From positions 1-64,000 of the forward strand of contig JAPHRD010000020.1 of the NCBI GenBank assembly GCA_026196225.1: DNA of 64,000 bases. Direction: 5' to 3'. Shown piece by piece: positions 53,992-63,310 of the stretch. Made by a program: the position numbers and the translations under genes. The DNA is from Motiliproteus sp. (GTDB taxonomy: Bacteria > Pseudomonadota > Gammaproteobacteria > Pseudomonadales > Balneatricaceae). Numbering within the stretch: the stretch's first letter is position 1; every line of letters starts with the position of its first letter. The notes beneath the pieces are model-generated. The model made no database searches, was not told the origin of the DNA, and saw only the letters and a list, made by a program, of their open reading frames with translations.

Positions 53992-54720
53992 TTATGGCAA
54001 ATAGAGTTTGAAACAGCCGCCTCCCAGCGAACCGCCATTACTTAACTCTACATATCCCAATAATGAATTTTGCCGGTGTAGCTTGGCCACCTGCTGGGCA
54101 AAATAGAGGCCAAAGCCGGTGCTACCACTGACGAAATCAACACCCAGCTGCATCTTATCAATGCGACCCAGCATCCATTCCGGAAAACCTTCACCGTCAT
54201 CCTCTACCGTAAAGCAGAGGTACTGGTGTTCGCCACATTCTTGATCCTGGTCCACCGCTACCTGTTGGGCAGATATCTTTACGGTCTCGGCTGAAATTCG
54301 GACCTGGCCGTCGGAATAGCGAATCACGTTGGTAAATATGGAGCTGAGCACCCCGGATACTAACGAACTATCAAACTCCCAACACAACTCTTCGTCCACA
54401 TGCTGCTCAATGGATACCCCTCTGGCCTCCAGAATCGGGCGATTCATTAGTACCAGATCTTCGACAAATTCAGGCAGATAATGTTCTTGGTCATGGGATT
54501 GAAACTGATCCTCTTCCAACTTGTAGAGGGTCATCATCTGAATCAGGTAGTTGTTCAGCCGTGACAGCTCAAAATGGACCTGCCCGTAATTCTCATTATT
54601 GACCGAAAGCTCACTACGCTGCTGCTCCAACAGGTGCAACAGCATGCCGATAGAGTTCTTCATGTCATGAACCGAAGAAGCCAACAGGGTCGAAAAGGAA
54701 AGCGACGTTTCTTTATTCAT
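53992..54720 (-). CDS. Soluble sensor histidine kinase
   Basis: A 242-residue cytoplasmic kinase without membrane helices or a recognised sensor domain. An H-box, SVHDMKNSIG with His18, is close to the N-terminus, followed by the dimerisation helices. The ATPase part has an N-box NVIRYSDG near residue 135, a G1 box VEDDGEGFP near 175 and a G2 box STGFGLYFAQQ near 205. Its start overlaps the stop of the response regulator gene by one base, so the two form a coupled pair. The signal is unknown. It lies between parE and parC. Confidence 0.85.
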   Translation of the reverse strand: MNKETSLSFSTLLASSVHDMKNSIGMLLHLLEQQRSELSVNNENYGQVHFELSRLNNYLIQMMTLYKLEEDQFQSHDQEHYLPEFVEDLVLMNRPILEARGVSIEQHVDEELCWEFDSSLVSGVLSSIFTNVIRYSDGQVRISAETVKISAQQVAVDQDQECGEHQYLCFTVEDDGEGFPEWMLGRIDKMQLGVDFVSGSTGFGLYFAQQVAKLHRQNSLLGYVELSNGGSLGGGCFKLYLP

Positions 54721-56288
54721 CAGATGTTGCCCTGCTGTTTGATTTTGGCCAGACGATTGGTCAGGTTCTGGTACAGCTTATAGCGGCGATCTTCCTCTTT
54801 CAGGGTCGAGGCTCGCTGCAGAGCGCCATCGGCCAACTCAACCAATTCGCCGGTCACACCCGCTTTTACCATATGGTGAATCGCCACCTGAGCCGTGTTG
54901 AGGCAAACGGCATAACTGCGTGGTTTCTCGACGATTGCCACCTTCAACGCATCCAAAGCTTTCTCCAAATCACCCTGTTCGTAGTAGCTTGCCGCCAAGG
55001 TATTGTGAGAGGACTCCTCCTGCTGCATCGCAGCCACCACCTTGTCAGCCATATCCTGACGGCCCGTGGACTCCAGCTGCTCAATCAGCTTCTCTTTAAG
55101 ATCCCCAGGCAATTTGCCCTCAGTGTCTTTACTGATCAGGTCATAGGCTCTGAACATCGCCTTATCGGCGTCCGCTTTATGGCCCTGTATACTGTGAACC
55201 TCGTGGTCAACCATCTGCGAACGAGCTTTGATTTCATTGTTGTCACGATAGAGATGACGCAGCTCATCGGTGGCTTCCAGTGCCCGTGTCTCCACCAGTT
55301 TTTTCGAAAGCCCTTCGCTGCTCTGCAACTGCTTGACCAAAATAGCGGCCAACTTCAGATAGCTATCTGGTTTGCGAAAAATCGAATTCTTGCCAACCTT
55401 TATTGCCCGTCTAAAGGCGCGTTGGGCGAGATCGCTATTGCCGTTTTCGCTCGCAAGGTCACCCAGATGTACCTGTCGCCGCACATTAACCGGCGAGATC
55501 TTCACTGCCTCCGCCAGAGACTTCTGTGCCCCCTCTTTGTCTCCACGCTGTTCCTGACAACGAGCCTTCCAGTCCCAGGCTTGAACATAGCCATGGTCCT
55601 CGTTGAGAAGATCGTTAAAAGCTTCTTCCGCTTTTTCTACTTCCTGGCGAAAATAGTAACTTTTACCCAGACCTAATTTAGCCCAGGGAAGCTCCTTCTC
55701 TTTTAACACCTGCTGGAGCAGTTCAGTTGCGTCTTCAAACGCTTCGGTATCGAACAGCAGTTGAGACTTCAACCGCTGGGCATAGCGCTTGTAGCGCGGA
55801 ACCTTTGCCAAAATCTGATCGCAGCGATCACGGGCCTGCTGCATATCATTACGGTCCATCGCACGATAGACGGGTACGAACACCCGATTACGAACCAGCA
55901 ATCGTTGCAGCCGATTAAGCAGCACCTCTTTGGTAAAGGGCTTAGTCAGGTAGTCGTCAGGCTGGTATTCCAGGGCACCACGGACCATCTCAGCCGAATT
56001 CTCGGCAGTGATCATCATAAACAGCGCTGAAGCTTTTAACAGGTGGTGGTGCTTTGCTTCTTCTAAAACATCGTTGCCGTTTTTGCCTTCACCCAGATTG
56101 TAATCACAGAGGACGATATCAAAACGGGTTTTACTCATCGCTCGAATAGCGTCTTCCCCGTGTAGCACAAACTCAATATGCTCGCACCCAAAAGACTGCA
56201 CCATGGTTCTCAGTGCACTACAGAAATTTGGAAAATCATCAATGATAAGGACCTTGAGCTGACTGAAATCGATACGCTCTTGAGTCAT
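54720..56288 (-). CDS. Response regulator with TPR output domain
   Basis: A 522-residue protein. Residues about 10-130 form a receiver domain with acidic Asp17/Asp18, the phospho-acceptor Asp62 (VLCDYNLG) and Lys116 (LTKPF). The remaining 390 residues are helical, with tetratricopeptide-like repeats (for example AKLGLGKSYYFRQEVEKAEE and LAASYYEQGDLEKALDALK) and no DNA-binding or enzymatic motif. Output through protein-protein contact is inferred. It is the cognate partner of the kinase gene that follows. Confidence 0.88.
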   Translation of the reverse strand: MTQERIDFSQLKVLIIDDFPNFCSALRTMVQSFGCEHIEFVLHGEDAIRAMSKTRFDIVLCDYNLGEGKNGNDVLEEAKHHHLLKASALFMMITAENSAEMVRGALEYQPDDYLTKPFTKEVLLNRLQRLLVRNRVFVPVYRAMDRNDMQQARDRCDQILAKVPRYKRYAQRLKSQLLFDTEAFEDATELLQQVLKEKELPWAKLGLGKSYYFRQEVEKAEEAFNDLLNEDHGYVQAWDWKARCQEQRGDKEGAQKSLAEAVKISPVNVRRQVHLGDLASENGNSDLAQRAFRRAIKVGKNSIFRKPDSYLKLAAILVKQLQSSEGLSKKLVETRALEATDELRHLYRDNNEIKARSQMVDHEVHSIQGHKADADKAMFRAYDLISKDTEGKLPGDLKEKLIEQLESTGRQDMADKVVAAMQQEESSHNTLAASYYEQGDLEKALDALKVAIVEKPRSYAVCLNTAQVAIHHMVKAGVTGELVELADGALQRASTLKEEDRRYKLYQNLTNRLAKIKQQGNI

Positions 56289-56342
56289 CTATAGTTTCCT
56301 GATTATCGGCCCAGCTATTAACCTAAAGGGAAAAAGCAGTTA

Positions 56343-58235
56343 TCAAACATCGGCCAGATTTCCTTTCGACTGCAACCAATCTTTACGATCACCGGATCGT
56401 TTTTTGGCCAGCAGCATATCCATCATTTCATTGGTGTCATCACCGGCCTCAATCTGCAGCTGCACCAGCCGGCGGGTGTCTCGCGCCATGGTTGTTTCCC
56501 GCAGCTGTAAGGGGTTCATCTCACCCAAACCTTTAAAGCGTTGAACGTTGATCTTACCGCGTTTGTTCTCGGCATGGATGCGATCGAGGATGCCCGCCTT
56601 TTCGGCTTCGTCTAGAGCATAATAGACCTCTTTGCCCACATCGATACGGTAAAGTGGTGGCATTGCCACACAGACATGTCCAGCCATCACCAACGGTTTA
56701 AAGTGACGGACAAATAACGCACAAAGCAACGTGGCAATATGGAGGCCGTCAGAATCTGCATCAGCCAGGATACACACCTTACCGTAACGCAGACCTTCGA
56801 GATTGTCGGACGCCGGATCCACTCCCAGCGCCACTGAGATATCATGAATTTCCTGGGAAGAGAGAATATCAGCAGATTCCACCTCCCAAGTATTAAGAAT
56901 CTTACCCCGCAGCGGCATCACGGCCTGGTATTCACGATCCCGAGCCTGCTTGGCGGAACCGCCTGCAGAATCACCCTCCACCAGAAACAGTTCCGATTGC
57001 ATGGCGTCGACACCGGAACAATCGGCCAGCTTACCCGGCAGCGCCGGTCCCTGAGTAACTTTCTTCCGAACTACTTTCTTGCGCGAGCGCATCCGCTTCT
57101 GGGCATTGCTGATGGCCAATTCGGCCAACAGCTCTCCCTGGTCGGTATGCTTATTGAGCCACAAGCTGAAGGCATCTTTAACGGTACCGGTCACGAAGGC
57201 CGCTATCTGGCGGGAGGACAGACGCTCCTTGGTCTGACCGGAAAACTGCGGATCTTGCATCTTGACCGAGAGAACGTAACAACAGCGTTCCCAGATATCA
57301 TCAGCAGTCAGCTTGACGCCTCTAGGCAGCAGATTGCGGAATTCACAGAATTCACGAATCGCTTCCAGCAAGCCGGTACGGAAACCATTTACGTGGGTTC
57401 CTCCCTGAATCGTGGGAATTAGATTCACATAACTTTCGTTAGTAAGGCTTCCGCCTTCGGTCAACCATTGCACGGCCCAATCCACCGCTTCAAAGTCACC
57501 TTTCAAGGAGCCGATAAAGGGTTCTGGGGGAAGCGTTTCGTAGAGTTGAGTTGCCACCTTTAGGTAATCGCAAAGACCATCCTGGTAGCACCACTCATCT
57601 TTACTCTTTTCACTACCGCTTAGATCGGTAAAAGTAACCTTGAGCCCAGGGCAAAGCACAGCTTTGGCTCGAAGCATATGACGTAGACGGGAGCGGGAAT
57701 ACTTAGGGGAATCGAAGTATTTCGGATCGGCCATAAAGCGCACTTCGGTACCGGTATTGCGCATTCCGACCGTGTCGACCACTTCCAGATCCGAAACCTT
57801 TTCACCATCGGCAAAACCGATGCGATAGACCTTACCATCGCGCTTGATGGTCACTTCCAGCAATTTCGCCAAAGCGTTAACCACCGACACACCAACTCCG
57901 TGCAAACCGCCAGAAAACTGGTAGTTATCATTGGAGAATTTACCACCGGCATGAAGACGGGAAAGAATCAGCTCGACACCGCTGATACCGTGTTCAGGGT
58001 GAATGTCCACCGGCATGCCGCGACCGTTATCGCTGACCGACAACGAACCATCTTTAAACAGAATGACATCGATGCGATTTGCATGGCCCGCCAGCGCCTC
58101 ATCCACCGAGTTGTCGATCACCTCCTGAGCCAGGTGGTTAGGACGGTCTGTCTCGGTATACATTCCCGGTCTTTTTTTAACCGGATCCAGGCCACTTAGT
58201 ACTTCAATCGCTTCGGCGTTATAGGTGGTATTCAT
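56343..58235 (-). CDS. parE: DNA topoisomerase IV subunit B
   Basis: The ATPase subunit. The GHKL fold shows EVIDNSVDEALAG near residue 38 and the ATP-lid HAGGKF near 98. The TOPRIM domain has LVEGDSAGGSA near 413 with catalytic Glu, and DADSDG near 488 for metals. The C-terminal RFKGLGEMNP is present. At 630 residues it is typical. It sits between yqiA and the two-component genes. Confidence 0.97.
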   Translation of the reverse strand: MNTTYNAEAIEVLSGLDPVKKRPGMYTETDRPNHLAQEVIDNSVDEALAGHANRIDVILFKDGSLSVSDNGRGMPVDIHPEHGISGVELILSRLHAGGKFSNDNYQFSGGLHGVGVSVVNALAKLLEVTIKRDGKVYRIGFADGEKVSDLEVVDTVGMRNTGTEVRFMADPKYFDSPKYSRSRLRHMLRAKAVLCPGLKVTFTDLSGSEKSKDEWCYQDGLCDYLKVATQLYETLPPEPFIGSLKGDFEAVDWAVQWLTEGGSLTNESYVNLIPTIQGGTHVNGFRTGLLEAIREFCEFRNLLPRGVKLTADDIWERCCYVLSVKMQDPQFSGQTKERLSSRQIAAFVTGTVKDAFSLWLNKHTDQGELLAELAISNAQKRMRSRKKVVRKKVTQGPALPGKLADCSGVDAMQSELFLVEGDSAGGSAKQARDREYQAVMPLRGKILNTWEVESADILSSQEIHDISVALGVDPASDNLEGLRYGKVCILADADSDGLHIATLLCALFVRHFKPLVMAGHVCVAMPPLYRIDVGKEVYYALDEAEKAGILDRIHAENKRGKINVQRFKGLGEMNPLQLRETTMARDTRRLVQLQIEAGDDTNEMMDMLLAKKRSGDRKDWLQSKGNLADV

Positions 58236-58279
58236 TCTTAATTCTTAGTTTCTCAACTTGTGTTGATGGTGTTCTAGTT

Positions 58280-58858
58280 TTAGTTAGCGGCAAAGGCTTC
58301 GATTTTTGGAATCATGGCTTCAAAACCATCAAAACCATGACTGCCGCCCTGTTCCACACTCATCTCGGCGCCCTGATAAAAATCCACCGCCTCGCGGTAG
58401 TCCAGCACTTCATCGTCGGTCTGCACCAACAACAGGTAACGGCTCAAGTCTTTAAGTGTATCGCAGCGTAGATCCAACAGCTCATCCAGATGTCGACGGG
58501 TCAATTGATAGCGTTCTTCCGTGTAGATATTCTGATTCTCACCCAGCAGCTCTTCCAATAGCTGATAGGGGCGGATCGACGGATTGATCTGTACCGCTTT
58601 TAAGCCATATTTTTCAGTTAAATAGGCGGCATAATAACCACCCAAAGAGCTACCTAGCAGGACGATATCACGGTCGCTATTATCAGCAACCAGCGCTTCC
58701 AGTGTTGCCATCGCTTTTGAGGGCCAATGGGACAGCCCAGGAACCAGAATCTGGGACTCATCACCGCGCTGACGGAAGTGCTCCACCAGCATTCGCGCCT
58801 TAAACGACTGAGGCGAACTGTTAAAGCCGTGAACGTAGATATAAAGAGGTTTGGACAT
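58280..58858 (-). CDS. yqiA: YqiA-family esterase
   Basis: A small alpha/beta hydrolase of 192 residues. The oxyanion strand YVHGFNSSP is at residues 8-16, the nucleophile Ser71 is in GSSLGG, and Asp (QTDDEVLDY) and His (GGSHGFDGFE) follow in order. E. coli YqiA has esterase activity on short acyl chains. The usual cpdA-yqiA-parE order holds here. A palindrome CTGATATCAG lies in the 94-bp spacer from cpdA. Confidence 0.92.
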   Translation of the reverse strand: MSKPLYIYVHGFNSSPQSFKARMLVEHFRQRGDESQILVPGLSHWPSKAMATLEALVADNSDRDIVLLGSSLGGYYAAYLTEKYGLKAVQINPSIRPYQLLEELLGENQNIYTEERYQLTRRHLDELLDLRCDTLKDLSRYLLLVQTDDEVLDYREAVDFYQGAEMSVEQGGSHGFDGFEAMIPKIEAFAAN

Positions 58859-58952
58859 AGTTGGCCTGTTACGAGATGTTCTACGGAAAATACCTTATTG
58901 CCGTATCGGTAAGCAAGGCGGCTTATCAACAACCGCTGATATCAGTTGGTGA

Positions 58953-59708
58953 TTATTGATCAGGGGCACAGCGCTCCACTGCTGTGGTCAATTCCCCCTG
59001 CGCTCCCAGTTGCAGCCACCGATAGCCCGGCCAGGCCTCATCAGCCTGATCTTCGATTACAAAATGCTCGCTCGATTTTCGAAACTGGACAGCGGTGGAT
59101 GGGCAAGAAAGTAGACGCCAATTGCCATCTTTTATATCCCACTGCTGATGCAGATGGCCAAATATCAAGGCACCGCTACGTCCCGATTCATGTAGCATTT
59201 TCATCAACTGGTTACGATTGCCAAGGGCGATAGGGTCCTGCCAGGCACTCTCAGTCACCATGGGATTATGGTGCAAAACCACAAGATGATAGCCCGGCAG
59301 ATTCAATCGTGTTTGCAGCCGATCCAATTCCGAACCCGCCAAACTGCCACTGCCTAATCCGTCCGGATTGGCGGTAGAATCCAACAGCGTTAGTTTCCAA
59401 CCATCGAGGCTTAAATCGCCTGCCATGGTCCCCCAGGTTGTCTCAATCACGGTCAAATCATCGTGATTGCCCGGGATCCAATGCCAAGGAATCGACAGGG
59501 GTTGCAGCATTTTCGCGATGCGCTGATAACCCTCTGCGCCTCCAGAATGAAGCAGATCACCGGTCAGCAACAGCAGATCAGCATCACCATGGTTTTCAGC
59601 CACATGATCCAAACATTGACCAAAACGGCGCTCCACATCGATGCCACGGTAAAGCTGTTCAGCGCTAGCCATCAGATGCATATCACTGAGCTGAATAATC
59701 TTGGTCAT
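58953..59708 (-). CDS. cpdA: 3',5'-cyclic-AMP phosphodiesterase CpdA
   Basis: A class III metallophosphoesterase of 251 residues. The metal ligands are seen in QLSDMHL near residue 6, LTGDLLHSGG near 47, GNHDD near 80, LHHNP near 145 and GHLHQQW near 185. It hydrolyses cAMP and so lowers CRP-dependent expression. It lies between DUF1249 and yqiA in the usual order. Confidence 0.93.
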   Translation of the reverse strand: MTKIIQLSDMHLMASAEQLYRGIDVERRFGQCLDHVAENHGDADLLLLTGDLLHSGGAEGYQRIAKMLQPLSIPWHWIPGNHDDLTVIETTWGTMAGDLSLDGWKLTLLDSTANPDGLGSGSLAGSELDRLQTRLNLPGYHLVVLHHNPMVTESAWQDPIALGNRNQLMKMLHESGRSGALIFGHLHQQWDIKDGNWRLLSCPSTAVQFRKSSEHFVIEDQADEAWPGYRWLQLGAQGELTTAVERCAPDQ

Positions 59709-59761
59709 GATTTCTTAAGACAAAAAAGGGGCGATAAGAACGAAAAAATAAAACAATAGGA

Positions 59762-60202
59762 TCAGGCTATAGCCAACGCTTCCGCACTGTGGCCATGTGC
59801 CAGGCACTGATTCAGCCACTCGCCTAAATATTGGTTCAGCTGGGCCTTTTCATCGGGATGATGCATTTGCTTGTTGGGATATTCGTAACGGCCCTGCAAC
59901 TGACGGCGCTGTTGACGACAGATCACCTCAGCCATACGGGCATCGTGATACAGGCGCACGATCAGTGCTGGCATCTCAACCCAAGACTGATTTTCGTAAC
60001 GCTGCTCGATCCGCACGGTGGTGGTATAGGTAAAGCGCTCTTCCACATTCAGATCTACTTTGGCCTGATGATCGTGCCAAAGAATATGGAAACAGCGGTG
60101 ATCCCGATCATCCATATCGGGCATCAGTTTCATCAGCCGCAGATAGTTAGACTCGCAGGAAGCCATCTGTTTTTGTAGATCGGGAATGTACTTCTTTTTC
60201 AT
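59762..60202 (-). CDS. DUF1249 family protein
   Basis: A 146-residue soluble protein of unknown function (YqiB type). It has MKKKYIPDLQKQMASCESNY at the start, a DHQAKVDLNVEERFTYTTTVRI beta stretch and a YPNKQMHHPDEKAQLNQYLGEWL C-terminal stretch, all typical. It is 6 bp from nudF and 53 bp from cpdA, the family's normal neighbours. Confidence 0.9.
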   Translation of the reverse strand: MKKKYIPDLQKQMASCESNYLRLMKLMPDMDDRDHRCFHILWHDHQAKVDLNVEERFTYTTTVRIEQRYENQSWVEMPALIVRLYHDARMAEVICRQQRRQLQGRYEYPNKQMHHPDEKAQLNQYLGEWLNQCLAHGHSAEALAIA

Positions 60203-60208
60203 ACGATC

Positions 60209-60841
60209 TCAAGGCACATCATCGTGCCAGCGACTCCTTAGTTGATCGTAGTTCAGCTGTAACCACTGTAGCGCAATAATGGTCGGCGCGTTATTTATCC
60301 GATTACTTTCTACCGCAGCGTAGGCCTTTTGCCGGGGAACCACGGTAACGCGGATATCTTCCCCTTCATGCTCCAGTCCATGATAGCCCCCAATGCCTGA
60401 AGAATCGACTTTAGCACACATCAGATGGACATACTCCTGACTGCCACCGGGGCTTACGTGGTAGTTGCAGATATGTACTAGGTCAAGGATTTCAGCACCC
60501 GCTTCCTCCTGGCTTTCTCGTCTGGCCACTTCTTCGTCGCTCTCCCCCGGCTCGATAATGCCCGCTATCAGCTCCAGCAGCCAGGGACTGGTTGGATCCT
60601 TCAGACAACCAATCCGGAACTGTTCAATCAGTACCACCGCATCCTTGACTGGATCGTAAAGCAAAATACAGGCCGCATCGTCACGGATGAACAGTTCACG
60701 CTTGATCGGCGCTGACCATCCACCCTCGAACAGGCGGTGCTTGAGGACCAGCTTATCCAGACGAAAAAAACCCTGATAACCGATTTCCCGTTCCAGGATC
60801 TCTAGATCTTGCAGTTTAAAGCGAGCGTCCAGCGTCTCCAT
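60209..60841 (-). CDS. nudF: ADP-ribose diphosphatase NudF
   Basis: A Nudix hydrolase that cleaves ADP-ribose. The Nudix box GIIEPGESDEEVARRESQEEAG is at about residues 95-116. The ORF track carries 36 extra N-terminal codons with no family resemblance. The ATG at 60841, with GGGG 8 bases upstream, gives METLDARFKLQDLEI and 210 residues, the usual size. It leads DUF1249-cpdA-yqiA-parE and is divergent from the PDZ-M48 protease gene. Confidence 0.93.
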   Translation of the reverse strand: METLDARFKLQDLEILEREIGYQGFFRLDKLVLKHRLFEGGWSAPIKRELFIRDDAACILLYDPVKDAVVLIEQFRIGCLKDPTSPWLLELIAGIIEPGESDEEVARRESQEEAGAEILDLVHICNYHVSPGGSQEYVHLMCAKVDSSGIGGYHGLEHEGEDIRVTVVPRQKAYAAVESNRINNAPTIIALQWLQLNYDQLRSRWHDDVP

Positions 60842-60967
60842 AACATCTGCCCCAAACCAGTGTGAGGCAGGTACTATAGCGACAATGCCGATGGCCAGGC
60901 AATTGTTCACAGGCTCAGCCATAATGGTTACTCTTAGGCTTTCACCCATAATTGGACCCAGCGAACA

Positions 60968-62077
60968 GTGCCAAACAGGATCTTGATCTCGACATTACTG
61001 CTGCTGGCAGCCCTGATCACCGGCTGTGCAAAACCTATTATCCCAAACCAAGAACTCCCTCCAGCACTGCTTTCCCTAGAACAGGAAAAACAGCGCTCGC
61101 TAGCCCTGACCGAACAGCTCAAGCGCCGACAGCGAGTGATGAATATCAGTTTCCCTTTGATGGTAGCCGCTGCTGACTTCTGTGCCGACAAGGTCAAACC
61201 CTCACTCGGTATCAGCTTCAGTAACAAAGAGGGAATCGATAAGTCCTACCGTGACACCGCTATTCAGGACCTGGGCCTGGGGGATGCCCTACAGGTAATT
61301 CTGGTTGCTGAAGGTTCTCCGGCTGCAACAGCGGGCATTGCTGCAGGTGATGTTCTGGTCAGCGTCGATGACAAGCCTTTCAAGAGTGGCAAAAAAGCGG
61401 GCGCCTCGGTCAAGGCTCTGTTGGCATCTTTAAAAGCCGGCCAACCGGTTGATCTAGTCGTTGCTCGTGCTGATAAAACGATCACTGTCGAGATTACACC
61501 CTCTCAGATCTGTGACTACCCCATTCTGATCAGTAATCAGGATACGGTAAATGCCTACGCCAACGGTCGCCAGATTATCCTCACTAAGGGATTGCTGCGT
61601 TTTAGCGAACAGGACTCAGATCTGGCACTGGTCATCGCCCATGAATTGGCCCACAACGCCTTTGGCCATGTGCCAAAGATTGTTAAAAATGCCTTTACTG
61701 GTGTTGCTGTTGATCTGCTGGCCTTTGGTTTCGGCATACCCTCACCCGCCGCCTTTACTATTACCGGCGCAAACCTTCATCGTCAGCAGTTTGAAGCGGA
61801 AGCGGATCATATCGCACTCTACATCCTAGCTCGTAGCGGACAGCCTATTGATCACGCTGCTGATTTCTGGCGCCGAGTAGCGGCGGAATATCCTGACCAG
61901 ATCGATAAGAATATTGGAGCCTCTCACCCCTCTTCACCAGAGCGATTCCTCGCCATTGAGTCGACTGTAAAAATAATCAAAGAGAAACGACGACGCGGAG
62001 ATCCTTTATGGCCAGAGGGTCTGAACAAAAAGAGCCTGAACAAACTGAATCTGGGCAAGAAGTCTGACGGACAGTAA
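60968..62077 (+). CDS. PDZ-containing M48-family lipoprotein metalloprotease
   Basis: A 369-residue lipoprotein: signal peptide and lipobox ITGC at Cys20, a PDZ domain at about residues 105-180 (EGSPAATAGIAAGDVLVSVDD), then an M48-type zinc protease core with His225-Glu-Leu-Ala-His229 and the third ligand Glu276 in EAEAD. It is inferred to degrade or check proteins at the envelope, in the manner of BepA or LoiP, but the PDZ placement is different from those. The start is a GTG with a weak ribosome site. It is followed 9 bp later by the methyltransferase gene. Confidence 0.85.
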   Translation: MPNRILISTLLLLAALITGCAKPIIPNQELPPALLSLEQEKQRSLALTEQLKRRQRVMNISFPLMVAAADFCADKVKPSLGISFSNKEGIDKSYRDTAIQDLGLGDALQVILVAEGSPAATAGIAAGDVLVSVDDKPFKSGKKAGASVKALLASLKAGQPVDLVVARADKTITVEITPSQICDYPILISNQDTVNAYANGRQIILTKGLLRFSEQDSDLALVIAHELAHNAFGHVPKIVKNAFTGVAVDLLAFGFGIPSPAAFTITGANLHRQQFEAEADHIALYILARSGQPIDHAADFWRRVAAEYPDQIDKNIGASHPSSPERFLAIESTVKIIKEKRRRGDPLWPEGLNKKSLNKLNLGKKSDGQ

Positions 62078-62086
62078 CGCCCACCC

Positions 62087-63310
62087 ATGCCAAACCAACA
62101 AAATCAACCGAACCTCTCTGAGCGTTTCAGCAATTTAAATCGTTTGCTGGAGCATCACCGAGATTATTGGCAATTCCGTCCCTTTTCCCTGCGCCAATTG
62201 CCTTGGCAAAAGAGCAATTCTGAACTGTGCAGCTGGTTAAATAATTTATCTGCCGATCAGCTACGAGATCTCGAAAGCAATCCCCTACAGGCGCACCAGC
62301 AGCTATCTTGTCATATCGAAGACTTAACGGAGTTAAATCAGCTATCAGAGCTTCAATCCAGTAGCGGGGATGCCACAAATCAATCACTACCCGCTTGGCT
62401 GGGTAACCACATCCCTGGTCGTAAATGGCAACAGATCCAAGCCTTCGAACAGGCACTGAAATCCGGTGCCAATCAGTATCTGGAGTGGTGTTCCGGTAAG
62501 GGGCATTTGGGACGATTAATCAGCTTTCAGCGACAAAAGAGCGTCACCAGTATCGAGATCAATCCCGATCTGTGCCAGCAAGGGGAAAAACTGGCAAAAC
62601 AACACCAAATACCAATGCGCTTTAAGGCCATGGACGCGTTAGCCAAACAGACTGGAGAAGAGATATCCACCGAACACCATGTGGTCGCCCTCCATGCTTG
62701 CGGTGATCTGCACCTGCAGCTGATTCGCCACAGTGCCAAGCGTCAGCCCCGACAGCTCAGTATATCCCCCTGTTGTTATCATCTGATCGCACCGGACTAC
62801 TATCAACCGCTTTCAGAACTCGGTCAGGCCAGTGCTCTGCGCCTGGATCATCATGACCTGCGCCTGCCGCTTCAACAAACGGTCACCGCTGGGAATCGTA
62901 TTAATCGCCTGCGCCACCAGGAGGTCAGCTGGAGATTAGGATTTGACCTGTTGCAACGGGACTTGCGTGGTTATGATCAATACCTCAATACTCCCAGTAT
63001 CGCCAAGAGTCTGCTGAACGGAAGTTTTGCCGAATATTGCCGGTGGATGACAGACAGGAAAGAGATCAAGATACCAGCAGCTGTCGATTTTAATGATTAC
63101 GAATTAAAGGGCCGCCAGCGCTATCTGGACGTCCAAAGGATGGAGCTGGTCCGTCACCTCTTCCGCCGCCCCCTGGAGCTATGGTTGGTACTGGACCGGG
63201 CGCTTTACCTGCAACAGTTGGGTTACCGAGTGAATCTGCAGGAATTTTGTGATTACAAACTGACACCCCGCAATATTCTAATTACCGCAGAAAAACAGGC
63301 TAACGTCTAA
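62087..63310 (+). CDS. SAM-dependent methyltransferase (METTL25-like domain)
   Basis: A 407-residue cytoplasmic protein. Residues about 130-230 form a Rossmann methyltransferase domain with motif I EWCSGKGHLGRL near 134, an acidic strand end SIEINPD near 155 and the signature LHACGDLH near 205, followed by ISPCCYHL near 227. These are the hallmarks of the Methyltransf_32/METTL25-like group. Substrate is unknown. It probably shares a transcript with the preceding protease gene and overlaps the convergent regulator gene by 11 bp. Confidence 0.75.
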   Translation: MPNQQNQPNLSERFSNLNRLLEHHRDYWQFRPFSLRQLPWQKSNSELCSWLNNLSADQLRDLESNPLQAHQQLSCHIEDLTELNQLSELQSSSGDATNQSLPAWLGNHIPGRKWQQIQAFEQALKSGANQYLEWCSGKGHLGRLISFQRQKSVTSIEINPDLCQQGEKLAKQHQIPMRFKAMDALAKQTGEEISTEHHVVALHACGDLHLQLIRHSAKRQPRQLSISPCCYHLIAPDYYQPLSELGQASALRLDHHDLRLPLQQTVTAGNRINRLRHQEVSWRLGFDLLQRDLRGYDQYLNTPSIAKSLLNGSFAEYCRWMTDRKEIKIPAAVDFNDYELKGRQRYLDVQRMELVRHLFRRPLELWLVLDRALYLQQLGYRVNLQEFCDYKLTPRNILITAEKQANV

